A stretch of 64,000 nucleotides of DNA from assembly GCA_030035585.1 (NCBI GenBank), contig CM057480.1:6503001-6567000 (forward strand). Reading direction: 5' to 3'. The first letter of the stretch is position 1. Every line of letters begins with the position of its first letter. Under the pieces are notes generated by a model. The model ran no database searches. It had not been told where the DNA came from and saw only the letters and a program-made list of their open reading frames with translations. This stretch comes from Dugong dugon. Its lineage: Eukaryota; Chordata; Mammalia; Sirenia; Dugongidae. Of the stretch, positions 20,695 through 33,209 are shown piece by piece. Made by a program: the position numbers and the translations under genes.

Positions 20695-22183
20695 AAGGGA
20701 GCACACAGATGTGGAAAGGGGCAATGCAATACTGTGTAGGGAAGACAATGATGGAGACAAAAGCAGAGTACGGGTGCATGCTGGATCCAGGCTTCAACAC
20801 CATATGAAGCAGGGATTGGACATAGGAAACTTCCTGGAGTTGAGCCAGATGGAGGAGAATAAGAGAAAGAGGAGTAAAGGTGGAAGTAGGGAGAGCAGAA
20901 GGTGCTTCAGGGAGGGAAGAAGTATCTGCAAAGACCCAGGTCTAGAGAGACAATGGGGAATTCTAGAAGCTGCTGACAAGTAGCTCAGTCTGGCAGGAGT
21001 TTGGTGTGGAGAGAGATGAGGCTGGAGAGACACCCACGGATCAGAGCTCTCTCTGACTAGATTATGTTATCCTGAGAAACGGATTCTTTTCACACATCTA
21101 TGTCATCTCAAGTTTCTAGGGCCATGTCTTCAACTTCGATGGTGCTTAATAATAACATAAGTAAGATTTGTAAAAGGTTCTTCATGTTTTATTTTGCATA
21201 CAGTATCTCGGGCAGTCTTTATAGGCAAGAAGAAATAGGACAGATGGAGTGCAACCCAGTTTACAGATTAGAAGACTTGAGAGTCAGAGAAGATTGTGAC
21301 CTACCAAAAATTAAAGGTGCCAAAACTCACACCCAAGTGTCTTGCCTCCACATCCTACACTCTTTTCCCATACACAGGTTGCCTTGATTGATTGAGCTTC
21401 AGGAAGAAAGTTTTATATTCCATTTGAGAAAACTTGAACTCAAAATGCAGAACAACACTATTTCATCCACTGTGCCCGGCCTAACAGTGAAGTCAGATAC
21501 ATGCTGTAGCTCCAGATTTTGGTGAATGAGCTATGAGTCTTTATGTGCATCTGTGTTGAGCAGATTGGCCTATATATGCGGGACCAATGGACACAGAAAG
21601 CAAGGAATCTTCCACACTGGAAGATGGCTTGCTCTCAAGGCCCCACTTCCCTTGGTGACAAAACCCACCGTCTTATAGCCCAGCCTCTCTTCTACTTAGT
21701 TGGCTCTTTGACACACAGCAAATTCCCCAGTAACTTACATGACAAGTTCAGTGAGCAGCAAGTTTCTCTGAAAGAAGTGAGTGAAGTTACATGGAATTGA
21801 AGTCGAGCAGACACATGGCGACTCTTGGTTTTTCCCCTGAGGGAGCTGTTTCTTGAGGTGCGACAGGGTCTGAGGAGACTGAGAGAGTGGGCGGAGAAGT
21901 ACTGCAGACTGACATCAACTCCATCCCTTCAAATCCTACAACTTTCCTTGTGGGTGATTGAGATCATCTGTCCACTGTCTGCCACACTCAGTAGACACCA
22001 TTACACGTTTGCAGAGCCCCAAGTAAAGTACTTGAGAAAACATCAAAGAGCTCCTTGGTAGTGGATCAAGGGCCATTGGGCCCCCAGGGATCTTGATGAG
22101 TGTACTCTAAAATTGGGATTTCCTAGAACCTAAGTACCAAATTCTTCAACTAGGCAGGATTTTTGCAGTGAATACCTATGATT
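20695..22183. other. Mostly unique; L2 and MIR relics inside
   Basis: 20850-21035 is purine-rich antisense L2-like sequence (GTGCTTCAGGGAGGGAAG, TGGCAGGAGTTTGG). 21185-21345 looks like antisense MIR (CAGTTTACAGATTAGAAGAC). No gene seen. Confidence 0.45.
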
Positions 22184-22513
22184 GAGGGCAGCAGTGGTTC
22201 AGTGGTAGAATTCTCGTTTCCATATGGAAGACCTGGCTTAGATTCCTGGCCAGTGTACCTCAGGCACAACCACCACTTTCCTGTCAATGGAGGCTTGCAT
22301 GGTACTATGATGCTGGACAGGTTTCAGCAGACTTCCCAAACTAAGACAGACTAGGAAGAAAGGCCTGATGCTCTACTTCCAAAAAATCAACCAGTGAAAC
22401 CCCTGTGGATCACAGTGGTCTGACCAGCAACCAATCATGGGGATGGAGGCATTTTGTTCCATTGTCCATGTGGTCACCATGAGTACGCTCAACAACAGCT
22501 AACAACAACAAAC
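22184..22513 (+). mobile_element. tRNA-Gly-type SINE
   Basis: The head resembles tRNA-Gly: TGGTTCAGTGGTAGAATTCT and TTAGATTCCTGGCCAGTG. The body has CAAACTAAGACAGACTAGGA and the tail CAACAACAGCTAACAACAAC. Confidence 0.9.
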
Positions 22514-22917
22514 ATCTATGAGAAAGAAGAGTTAGATGGGAGACAGTTGTTTAGCAGAGGACTGATCTTGTGTATCTTTCTATTCAAAGGTTCTGTGGTT
22601 GCCTGATAAGCTGATAACAGAAAGGGGTTTATTGGATACATCTGCCAGGCACTGTCCTGAACATTGCACGTTCAGGCTCATTACAACCCTGCAGCAGCCA
22701 GCCTGGTTAAAGAGGGAATTCTGATCATTCAAGAGGACAGAGAGGTAGAGGATGGAGGAAGAAGATCAAGATAATTATCTGAATTTTTTTCACCTGGTGC
22801 ACCAGAATTTTGCCCCTTCACAACCAGCTGTGAGCCACCCATCTCAGATAGTCAAATAAAGCAATGCTTTTGAGAATAACCAAGCCCTCGCTCTGGTATA
22901 AAAACTTATGATCGTGT
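22514..22917. other. MIR relic and unique sequence
   Basis: 22635-22750 matches antisense MIR (GCCAGGCACTGTCCTGAAC, CTCATTACAACCCTGCAG, GACAGAGAGGTAGAGGATG). The rest is unremarkable. Confidence 0.5.
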
Positions 22918-23071
22918 TAAACCTGTTGCTGTGGATTGATTCCAACTCATAGTGACCCTATAGGACAGAGTAGAACTGCCCCATAGGGTTTCCAAGGAGT
23001 GGCTGGTGGATTCGAACTGCCAGCCTTTTGAGCAGCAGCTGAGCTCTTAACCACTGTGCTACCAGGGCTCC
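22918..23071 (-). mobile_element. AfroSINE
   Basis: TGTTGCTGTGGATTGATTCC through CTACCAGGGCTCC, antisense. Confidence 0.9.
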
Positions 23072-23534
23072 ATGCTGTTGTTACCTATATAGTAATGGAC
23101 ATAGAATGTGAACACTATACAGCACTTATGGCCTGAACTTTCAGTCCCTCCTCGCTGAGAAGGACCCTTCAACATCGCCTTGGTCCCAACTTCTCCTCTT
23201 CTCTTGGTGACAAAATGCTGTGTTTTCTGCTTCCGTGTTTCTATATGCTGGGGTTGCCCCTTCTTCATTTCAGAGATCCTGTTACTTAAATCCTTGGTCT
23301 TTGCACCTGAAAATTCTCTAAGATCAGTTCTTTATGGGAATATTATTAACCTACCAGTATGCTCTACAAAATGCTTGTAGCCTGCAACTCTTGGTTAAAT
23401 CCAGGACAACCTTTATTTATTCATTCATTTAATTATTAGTGAGTACCTACTACGTGTTAGGCATTGAGGTAAAATGGTAGCCTCTTTACCATGCCACCTC
23501 TCAATCTCTGTTTTTTTAGAGTATTGAGCTACTA
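23072..23534. other. Nothing recognised
   Basis: Unique-looking. A short L2/MIR-like TTTATTTATTCATTCATTTA run lies at about 23412. Confidence 0.4.
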
Positions 23535-23712
23535 TCACCTGGGTGGTGTGAACGGTTAAGCACTTGACTACTACCCTAAAGGTTGGCAGTTTGAACCCAC
23601 CCAGAGACACCTCAGAAGACAGGCCTGGCAGTCTGCTCCTGAAAGCAGCTCTACTCTGCGCACATGGGGTCACCAGGAATCGGAATCAATTTGACGGCAA
23701 CTAACAACAATC
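23535..23712 (+). mobile_element. AfroSINE, GAGTCCCTGGGTGG form, decayed
   Basis: CACCTGGGTGGTGTGAACGG, GGTTGGCAGTTTGAACCCAC, GACGGCAACTAACAACAATC. Confidence 0.85.
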
Positions 23713-24017
23713 AACAGCACTAATAAGAGAAGCACGGCCCATGCCTTTTCCTTCAGTTAATAGGAAAGTTAAGTAAACACAGGTTCAGTATAGCCTCACA
23801 GGCATCATAGTTAGGGGTAGTCCAGCATGGTAGAGCAGCATAGAAGGGGTTCCCAGTCAGGTCTGACAGTCAGGATCCGTCTTAAAGCAGAGCCCACGGC
23901 AGGAATCCAGGGGCAGGTGGTTTATATAGCAGATACTCTAAGGAGAAAGAAAATGAGCAGAGGTCAGGGGAATAAAGATAAGCAAGGAAATTACCTTCAG
24001 CTTAAGCCAAAATAAAA

Positions 24018-24134
24018 CAGTGACCCTATAGGACAGTATAGAACTGCCCCGTAGGGTTTCCAAGGAACAGCTGGTGGATTAGAACTCTGACCTTCTGGTT
24101 AGCAGCCAAGCTCTTAACCACTGCGCCACCAGGC
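24018..24134 (-). mobile_element. AfroSINE fragment
   Basis: Lacks its 3' tail. Starts at AGTGACCCTATAGGACAG and ends CTGCGCCACCAGG. Confidence 0.85.
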
Positions 24135-24924
24135 TTAACCAACAACCATTTATTTAGTTCACAATTCTTCTGGTCTGGACTAGGCTCCACTGACCTTGTG
24201 TCTGAGGTCAGTCAGCGGGTCAAGTGGGAATGGCCAGTTCCAGACAACCTAGTCACATTAATTGAACAAAGTTGATCTCCCCTTGAGACAAGGGGGCCAG
24301 CCTATAATCCCTCTCCCCCTGTCAGCCAGCCATTGGTTGCAAGCTGCCACCGAGAGGGAGACAGCTAGTCGTGCTGTGTGGAGTGGTGAGGAGGTGGCTC
24401 CCATTGGCTGAAAACAATGCTCCAGAGAGGAGGGCATCTGAGCTGTTAGCAGCCAATCCTCCCAGCGGCAGGGAAATGGGTGCACCAGTCCATAAAGGAG
24501 ATCATCAATGTCTGCTAAAGAAGTCTTCCTAGAATGAAAGAAATCTAAACTGAGACCTGGAGGATGAGTAGGAGTTAGCAAGTGAAAAAGGTGAAAGCAC
24601 TTCAGGTTAAGGAAACAGTATATGCAGATGGCCAGAGGTAAGAGAGTGAGTGCAAGGCCTTTCACAGAAATGCAAGTAACAGGGATGGAGTGTGTTGAGA
24701 ACCCACGGGGCTGGAATGACATCAAGGAGCTAGATGCGAAGGGTCTCATATGACTGTGTGATGAAGATACTATTCTTGAGGTATAGGGTGAATATTTCTG
24801 TATCAGTCAGTATAGGCTAAGTTATGTTACATAACAAACAACACCCAAACCTCCACTGACTGTGTTACTTTCAGCCTTTGTTCCTCCTCTCTGGGACTCA
24901 GAGTCCTCTGCCTTCCTGATCTGA
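24135..24924 (-). mobile_element. L2-like relic at ~24500-24770, rest unique
   Basis: AGACCTGGAGGATGAGTAGG and GCAGATGGCCAGAGGTAAG are antisense L2-like. No gene is supported. The 163-codon open frame here (24258-24749) is on the opposite reading of this relic. Confidence 0.5.
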
Positions 24925-25129
24925 AACCCATTGCCATCGAGTTCGTTTCCATTCCAACTCATGGTGACCGCATGTGTTACAGGGTAGAAATACTCCGTAG
25001 GGTTTTCTTGGCTGAAATCTTTATGGAAGCAAATCACCACGGCTTTCTTCCACGGCACCACTGGGTGGGTTTGAACCATCAACTTTTACATTAGTCGTCG
25101 AGTGAAAACCATTTGTGCAACCCAGGGGA
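24925..25129 (-). mobile_element. AfroSINE, long form, decayed
   Basis: GAAACCCATTGCCATCGAG, AATCTTTATGGAAGC, GGTGGGTTTGAACCATCAAC, end CAACCCAGGGGACC. Confidence 0.85.
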
Positions 25130-25885
25130 CCTTGCCTTCGTGTTACAGATCAGGAAATAGAGTCACTGGTGGAGAGAGAACCATGATTCATGCCCTTCCC
25201 TTCCCTTCCCATCCCTTTCCCTTCCCTTCCGTTCCCTTCCTTCTCTTCCTTCTTGCCACCACCTCAGACCCATCACATATAAAGCTATCTCAGCTGCCTA
25301 AGCAAGGCCTCAGTCAGGCAGAACTGCCTCTGTCTGTTGAGTTATCCAAAGGATTATTTTGCCTTAGGTTGGTTCATCTATCGAAAGGGAAGAGCAGAAG
25401 GCTTGGACTTCTTGCAAGGCTGTTACAGAATTCCTGTGGTGTCAGCGTCCCGTGAACTCCTCTGCTTCAAGAATCTGCCACGCAGGCACTCATTTCCCTC
25501 CTCACCTCTTGAAACTTAGAAAATGTGTTTTCTTCTGTGTTGATGCTGTCACTGTGGAAAAGGGTGGGGGAGAGCTGTTCTTTTCAACTCCCACTTAAAG
25601 AAAACAACAGCACGCCTTGTAAAATCCCTCCGTCTTTGTGTTGAACATGCTGAGAATCTCACCTTCGGAGACAAATGCCCCCTCCAAAGGGGTCTGTTAT
25701 TTTTTGCCCTAACCATGGAAATTAAAGCATTCATCTCACCCAAAGGTGTCTGAGTTAATGGGCACTTTCCTGTTTTGGTGACACAAGTTCTCAACACTTT
25801 ACCTTCCCTCCCTGTCAGCTTAACCGCAGTATCATAATTTGGTCGTAACATAGCCTCTGCAGTTTATAGACCTGTGCTCACCAGC
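25130..25885. other. No gene; simple CCCTT repeat
   Basis: 25190-25257 is a degenerate (CCCTT)n tract. The remainder is unique-looking. Confidence 0.5.
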
Positions 25886-26310
25886 AATGTTGTTGTCAGA
25901 TGCCATCGAGTTGGTTCTAACTCACAGCGACCCTGTGGACAACAGAAGGAAACACGGCCCGGTCCTGCGCCATCCTCACAATCGTTATGCTTGAACCCAT
26001 TGTTGCAGCCACTGTGTCAATCCATCTCATTGACAGTCTTCCTCTTTTTTGCTGACCCTCTACTTTACCAAACATGATGTCCTTCTCCAGGAACTGGTCC
26101 CTCCTGATAACATGTCCAAAGTGTGTGAGGCAAAGTCTCACCATCCTCACTTCTAAGGAGCATTCTGGGCTGTACTTCTTCCAAGAGAGATTTGTCCATT
26201 TTTCTGGCAGTCCATGGTATATTCAATATTCTTCACCAACATCATAATTCAAAGGCACCAATTCATCTTCAGTCTTCCTTATTCATTGTCCAGTTTTCAC
26301 ATACATATGA

Positions 26311-26474
26311 CCAAAACCAAAAACCCATTACCACCTAGTCAATTCCGACTCATAGCCACCCTATAGGACAGAGCAGAACTGCCCCATAGGGTTTTCAAGG
26401 AGTGGCTGGTCGATTTGAACTGATGACCACTTGGTTAGCAGTCAAGCTCTCAACCACTGTGCCACCAGGGCTCC
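26311..26474 (-). mobile_element. AfroSINE in RTE
   Basis: CACATACATATGA at 26298 and CACATGCATATGA at 26475 flank it; ends GTGCCACCAGGGCTCC. Confidence 0.94.
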
Positions 26475-26612
26475 CACATGCATATGAGGCGATTGAAAAC
26501 ACCATGGCTTGGGTCAGGCACACCTTAGTCCTCAAACTGACATCTTTGATTTTTAACACTTTAAAGAGGTCTTTTGCAGCAGATTTGCCCAATGCAATAT
26601 GTCGTTTCATTT

Positions 26613-27747
26613 TTTTTATTGTGCTTTAGATGAAGGTTTACAGAGTAAATTAGTTTCTCATTAAACAATTAATACACAAATTATTTTGTGACATTCGTCG
26701 TCAACCCCAGTACAACCCTCTGCCCTTCTCGACCTTGGGTTCCCCATTACCAGCTTTCCTGTCCCCTCCTGTCTTCTAGTCCTTGCCCCTGGGCTGATGT
26801 GCCCATTTAGTCTCATTTTGTTTTGTGGGCCTGTCTAATCTTTGTCTGAAGGGTGAACCTCAGGAGTGACTTCATAACTGAGCTAAAAGCGTGTCTGGGT
26901 GCCATACTCTCAGGGTTTCTCCAGTCTCTGTCAGACCAGTAAGTCTGGTCTTTTTTTGTGAGTTAGAATTTTGTTCTACATGTTTATCCATCTCTGCCCA
27001 GGACCCTCTATTGTGATCCCTGTCACAGCAATCGATAGTGGTAGCTGGGCACCATCTAGTTGTGCTGGACTCAGTCTGGTGGAGGCTGTGGTGGTTGTGG
27101 TCCATTAGTCCTTTGGACTAATCTTTCCCTTGTGTCTTTGGTTTTCTTCATTCTCCCTTGCTCTAGACAGGATGTGACTAGTGGAGTATCTTAGATGGCC
27201 ATTCACAAGCTTTTAAGACCCAGACACTACTCACCAAAGTAAGATACAGAACATTCTCTTTATAAACTATGTTAGGCCAATTGAGTTAGATGTTCCCTGA
27301 GACCATGATCCCCACAGCCCTCAGCCCACTAATTTGGTTCCTCAGGGAGTTTGGATGTATCTATAAGGCTTTCATGACCTTGCCTTGGTCAAGTGGTGCT
27401 GACTTCCCCAGTATTGTGTACTGTCTTACCCTTCATCAAAGTTACCACTTGTCTATCTCCATTTAGTGTTTTTTCCTCCTCGCCCTTTCCCTCCCTCGTA
27501 ACCATCAAAGATAGTTTCTTTCTGTGTGTAAACCCTTTCATGAGTTTTCATGATAGTGGTCTCACACAGTATTTGTCCTTTTGTGATGGATTTATTTCAT
27601 CCAACATAATGCCCTCCAGATTCATCCATGTTGTGAGATGTGTCACAGATGCATCACTGTTCTTTATTATTTCGTAGTATTCCATTGTGTGTGTGTGTAC
27701 CATAGTTTGTTTATCCATTTAGGTGTCATTTCATTTTTTGACCACTG
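26613..27747 (-). mobile_element. L1 3' UTR, ~1.1 kb, in RTE
   Basis: The longest antisense copy of this L1 3' UTR here. It pairs with the + copy at 30212 (CCAGTCTCTGTCAGACCAG, TGTTCTACATGTTTATCCAT, GAGACCATGATCCCCACAG). A GTC-TTTCATTTTTT-like sequence on both sides suggests the target duplication. Confidence 0.8.
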
Positions 27748-27906
27748 CTTCCATGGGCATTGACTGTGAATCCAAGTAAAATGAAATCCTTAACCACTTC
27801 AGTATTTTCTCTGTCCATCATGATGTTGCTTACTGGTCCAGTTGTGAAGATTTTTGTTTTCTTTATGTTGAGGTGTAATCCATACTGAAGGCTGTAAGCA
27901 ATACTT

Positions 27907-28169
27907 AGTGATAATAACAAAAATTGTAAGAGAGGAGAAAAGTCTATCTTTTATTTGGGTCAAAAGACATGCAAATGTCCAAGGCACTGTGTCAGAAATT
28001 CAGACTTTCAGATTAGGACAATGTTTGCAAAACATTCTGTTGCGGGCAGAAGAGGAAAGGGAACATGACCGAGAATAAACTCTCACCCATCTTCTACAAG
28101 CCAGGTTCCCCTGAAGTTTATGAATGCAGAGTGTTAATCCTTTCTCTGGTTGCATCCTTCTATATGGAA
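27907..28169. other. Nothing recognised
   Basis: Short unique-looking stretch between RTE and SINE. Confidence 0.4.
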
Positions 28170-28373
28170 CTTGTTGTTGTTGTTGTTAGTTGCTGTCAAG
28201 TCAGTTCCAACTTGTGATGACCGCACGTGTACAGAGTAGAACTGCTCCATATGGTTTTCAAGGTTGAGAACTTATGGAAGCAGATCGCCAGAGGTTCCTC
28301 TGGGGTGGGTTCCAACTGCCAACCTTTTGGCTAGTAGCTGAGCACTTAACTGTTTGCACCACTTCGGGACTCC
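28170..28373 (-). mobile_element. AfroSINE, GAGTCCCTGGGTGG form
   Basis: TTGTTGTTGTTGTTAGTTGC start, ATGGAAGCAGATCGCCAG, CACTTCGGGACTCC end. Confidence 0.88.
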
Positions 28374-29894
28374 ATATGGCCCTTAGCTTGTAAGATTGTA
28401 ATTAGTTGTTTACCATTGACTGAGAGAGCCTTCGTGAGAGCACCACATGATTTTCATTCTCATATCTTTGTTACCCAGGATCTCACCTTTAGGTCATAAT
28501 CCTGAATCAGTGCTTCCAGGATGAATGAAAAGTGAGTAAGTACTGACTTCATTCAGGGATCGAGAGTGGGTCCACATAGTTTCCAGCACTCCTTTAGGCG
28601 TGCCTAGCTCAGATGTCAGCCGAAGTGTCTCTTCTCTTTAAAAATTAGATAGAATTGCCTTTAAAGCCTTCCCACGATTTCTGTGAACTCCTGAAGGGCT
28701 TCCTTTCTCATGGTTTTCTCTAGCTAGACTTTTTGGCTCTGCTTCCATTGAATTAGTTGAGTTCATGATGATCTCGCCATCCTACACATTCTCTTGCAAT
28801 GTCTTGACTCAGACATGAAACTGAGTCCCTTGAGTTTCACAAAAACCTCACCCACATTGGGCCTTTTTAGATGTAGAAACTACAAAAGCTTTGAAGAGAT
28901 GGGTGGGGTAGGGGGTGGGGGTCTACACTGCAACAGCATAAGCTCAGTGGTATTGACTATTAGATGCCTAGTTTTTAAAAGATTCTCTACCGTCAAAGTG
29001 GTTGACCATCCTTTTGTCTTCACTTCTCCCCTCTCCTTTGTCCACTCCTACCTCTGAGTTTCTAATAATTTAAAAACTGAACACGTCTCATTTCTATTCC
29101 CGAAATTACATGAGTTTGCCTTTCTCCTCCAGGTCAGACTTCTTAGAAAGGGGCCCCTGGAGGCATGAGGTTTTCCTGGGCTAGAGGAGAGGGAGAGAGG
29201 AGTCGGAAGAAAATCAGAAGTGGTAGATGCTACTGATCATCCTTGATAAGAGTCCTGCACTGCCTCCTTCCATGACCAAGCCCTTGGGCCTGGGAAGCAC
29301 AATAGAATCTTCCCTAAGGTTTTGGGATCTGAGAAAATAGAGCTTTTGAGACACCCACTTCCAAGGTTAAGGTTGGGGTGGGAGCAAGATCCCTGAGTTC
29401 TCCATCATGGTGCAAGTGTGGAAGCAGCAGTGTGTGGGTGTCTGTGCACATGGACCCAAAGCAGCCTTCAAGGGTTCCCATGAGCCAGGCGGAGGGGAGA
29501 GCAATAGAATGGTGTCTCACGCCAGTGAGAGCAGCAGAAGTAGCAAAGGCTCCAGACAGCCCCACTGGCTCTCCAAGGCCACAGAGCAGAGAGGGAGAAA
29601 ACAGCTTTTCCTGTGTGCCAAGAGCAGTGCCAAAGATCTGAGTGAGAAGTGACCCTGTGCAAGTCCTATATGTGGAAATGCAGATCAGCTCAGCAGGACA
29701 CGTCATGGATTGATGGTTGAAGCCTAGACAGGATGAAGTACAGCTGCTGACATCAACAGGTGATGAACGAAGATGAGTCCCTTCCCCAGTAACACTGGCT
29801 GATACTGGTGAGGAGGGGAGGGAGAGGGTGAAACACTGAACTGACTAAGATTAAGTCCCTGCCTTCTGGAACTTTTTTGAAGCACACAAGTTCT
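28374..29894. other. 1.5 kb without gene or clear repeat
   Basis: The longest repeat-poor stretch between GLB1 and the CCR4 flank. Open frames at 29314-29706 on both strands have no recognisable domains. Worth a conservation check for a non-coding element. Confidence 0.45.
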
Positions 29895-31950
29895 GAATTT
29901 TGATGTAGTCCAATTCATCTATTATTTCTTTCGTCACTTGTGCTTTTGATATCATACTAAGAAGCCATTGCCTAACCCAAGGTCATGAAGATTTTCACCT
30001 ATGTTTTCTTCTAAGAATTTTACAGTTTTAGCTCTTACATTTAGATCTGCATCCATTTTGAGTTGATTTTTGTGTATACAGTGAGGTAGTGGTCCAACTT
30101 CATTCTTTTGCAGTCCAGTTGTCCCAGCACCATTTGTTGCAATGACCATTCTTTCTCCCATTGAATTGTCTTGGCATGCTTGTTGAAAATCAGTTGACCA
30201 TAAATATGAGGTTTTAACTAAATAGACAACAGATAAGTGGTAACTTTGGAAAAAGGTAAGACAGTACACAATGCTGGGGAAGTCAGCACAGCTTGCATGA
30301 GGCAAGGTCATGGAAGTTCCTCAGACACATCCAAACTGCCTGAGGGCCCAAATTACTGGGCTGTGGGCTGTGGGGACCATGGTCTCAGGGAACATCTAGC
30401 TCAACTGGCATAACATAGTTTATAAAGAAAATGTTCTCCATTCTACTTTGGTGAGTAGTATTTGGGGTCTTAAAAGCCTGTGAGCAGCCATCTAAGATAT
30501 TCCACTGGTCTTACCCCTTCGGGAGCAAGGAAGAATGAAGAAAACTAAAGACACAAGGGAAAGATTAATCCAAAGGACTAATGGACAGCAACTACCATGA
30601 CCTCCACCAGACCGAGTCCAGCACAACTAGATGGTGCCCAGCTACCGCCACTGACTGCTCAGACAGGCATCACAATAGAGGGTCCTGGACAGAGATGGAT
30701 AAACATGTAGAACAAAATTCTAACTCCAAAGAAAAAGACCAGACTTTCTGGCCTGACAGAGACTGGAGAAACCCCAAGAGTGTGGTCCTTTTAGCTCAGT
30801 AACGAAGTCACTCTTGCGATTCTCCCTTCAGACAAAGATTAGACAGGCCCATAAAACAAAACAAAACTAAAGGGGCACACCAGCCAAGGGGCAAGGACTA
30901 GAAGACAGGAGGGGACAGGAAAGCTGGTAGTGGGGAACCCAAGGTCAAGAAGAGGAGAGTGTTGACATGTTGTGGGCTTGTTAACCAATGTCAGAAGACA
31001 ATACGTGTACTAACTGTTTAACGAGAAGTAGTTTGTTCTGTAAATCTTCATCTAAAGCACAATTAGAAGAAGAAAAAATAGAGGGTTTATTTCTAGGCCC
31101 TCAGTTCTATTCCATTGATTCGTATGTCTGTTCTTACGCCAGTAACACATTGTCTTGATTATTGTAGCTTTGTAGTAAGTTCTGAAACTGGAAAGTGTGA
31201 GCCCTCCACCTTTCTTCTTTTCACTACTGTTTTTGTTACTCTGGGCCCCTTGCATTTCCATATAAATTGTAGAATCAGCTTGTCAACTTCTACCAAAGTA
31301 AAAAAAAAAAGTCAACTGGGATTGTATAATAAGAATTATGCTGAATCTATAGATAAATTGGCATAGTATTGTCATCTTAGCAATATTTAATCTTCCAATC
31401 CATCAACAAAGATGTCTTTTCATTTATTTAGATCTCCTTTATTTCCGCATTTTATTGCTTTTAGTGTACATATCTTTTGTTAAAAAAAATAAGTATATTA
31501 TTTTTTATGCTATTGTAAATGAAATTGTTGGCTTAATTTCATTTTTGATTGCTCATTGCTCATGTATAGACATGTAATTGATTTTTGCATATTGATCTTG
31601 TATAACCTGCTGAATTCATTTATTAGCTCTATTTTTTTTTTTTCTTTTTGCGTGGATTCCTTAGGATTTTCTATATGCAAGAACATGTAGTCTATGAATA
31701 AAGGTAGTTTTATTCCTTCCTTTCCAATTTGGATGCCTTTTATTTCTTTTTTCTTGCCTACTTTCCCTGTCTAGAACCTCCAGTAAAATGCTGAATGGAA
31801 ATGGTGAGAGCAGACATCCTTGTTCCTGATCATAGGGGGTAAGCATTCCATCTTTTATCATTAAGTATGATATTATGGAAATTCTTGAACAAATCTTTTT
31901 ATGGAGTGAAGTTTTCGTTTGTCTTGGGTAAATAGGTAGATCATAGGGTA
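29895..31950 (-). mobile_element. L1 ORF2 region, antisense, split by an L1 3' end
   Basis: Left part has CCTAACCCAAGGTCATGAAG and CCCAGCACCATTTGTTGC; right part has GTCTTGATTATTGTAGCTTT, TTGCATTTCCATATAAATTG and CATCCTTGTTCCTGATC. All are L1 ORF2 antisense landmarks. Reading frames are destroyed. Confidence 0.85.
30212..31076 (+). mobile_element. L1 3' UTR end, sense, inside another L1
   Basis: Contains GGGACCATGGTCTCAGGGAA, ATAAACATGTAGAACAAAAT and CAGACAAAGATTAGACAGG and ends in AGAAGAAGAAAAA. ATATGAGGTTTTA and ATAGAGGGTTTAT flank it as an imperfect target duplication. Confidence 0.82.
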
Positions 31951-33209
31951 GGTATATGTTTAACTTTACATATTGTAAAGCAGCTTTTGTACCAAGCATC
32001 TTTTTAAACTTCTCTTGCTGTATTTTGTCCATCCTATTTCAATGAGTTTTGGAACACAGGAAGACCCCCAAACTGTGAACTTCTTTTTAGAACTACCAGC
32101 AGCTGGATGATTTATTTACTCATATGTAGGAAGGGTCATTAATAAGAAGAATAAAAATACAATATTTCAGGAATAAAAATAGCTATTCACTAGCTCCATA
32201 AAAGCAATTCTAAGGGAAAAAAAAGTGATCTTCTTGTTCCACCTTAATTGGAAGTATTCCTGGTGGTAAACACAACAGGTCTGCAACTCCCAAGAAGTTC
32301 TCAAGGACTCACATTAAGGACAATTCTTTTATTTACAACTCAAACCCATTCCTTCATAAACAATCCTGCTCAAACTCGTCTTCAGTCATTTCCCCAAGAG
32401 TTAGATCACAAAATGCTTCACCTAAATCACTGTTTGTTTACATGTGGTGTCATTAAAATGAAGAGGAGTCCCTCTAACGAAGACAGTCATAGAGAGCTGG
32501 TGGTACAGTCCAGTCTTGGCACACATCTTTATCTTGCCTGACTGGCCTCCAGTTATAGTCTTGGTTTATCTTATGTGTGGTCAAAAGAACACAGACTTTC
32601 TGTGGGCTCCTACGCGCTATCTTGTACCCATCTCTTTCTGTAAACTCTGCTACTCACCCCCAGGACTAACGTCAGCACCTTCTTCAAAGCACCACACAGC
32701 TCCGTGGGCAGGTGTCATAACAGAATGAGCATCCACCTGCTTACCTCACCTGTGACCTCAGATTTCAAGAAGGTCTTTTTATGACTCATTGGTCAGCTCT
32801 CCATCATCACAAAGACCTCCCTCTTTATTCTCTAAAATGCAAAGGTCTCTGTTATTTGGGAAGACTATGAAAGTAATGCGTGCTTATATAAAGAACCAAA
32901 GAAGTCTAGAAAGTATAAAGCATAATTCTTCCTTCTGTAAAATGGCTAACAGTTTGGGGCTTACCCTTCAGATTTTTAAAATGCACTTAATATATCATGG
33001 ACGTTTCTACATGGCAGTAGGAATATAATTGGAAGTCACTCTTTTTAATGACATAATATTCCATACTATGGATACACGTTAATTAATTAATGTATTTATT
33101 TATTAAATATTTCAACCATATAGAAAAGTACCAAGAATAATTTAACAAACATCCACGTGCCACTTAGTTATTAGAAAAGAGTTCAGTTGCATATAAATAG
33201 TTTCCCCAG
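31951..33209. other. No gene; decayed L1-like ends
   Basis: Mostly unrecognised, with L1M-like AT-rich text near 33010-33120 (ATGACATAATATTCCATAC). The open frames at 32248-32728 show no family features. Confidence 0.4.

Larger units (their letters stand above)
25886..27906 (-). mobile_element. RTE LINE, 3' half, carrying nested L1 and SINE
   Basis: The - strand gives RTE reverse-transcriptase C-terminal text in order: LQYGLHLNIKKTKIF (right end), KSAAKDLFKVLKIKDV, FGHVIRRDQFLEKDIMFGK and GQQKRGRLSMRWIDTV, followed by the shared tail. An L1 3' end (26613-27747) and a SINE (26311-26474) split it. Stops and frameshifts are present, so it is inactive. Confidence 0.85.

Noticed and set aside
24258..24749. 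A 163-codon open frame on the - strand
   Set aside because: It overlaps an L2-like relic and shows no conserved domain.
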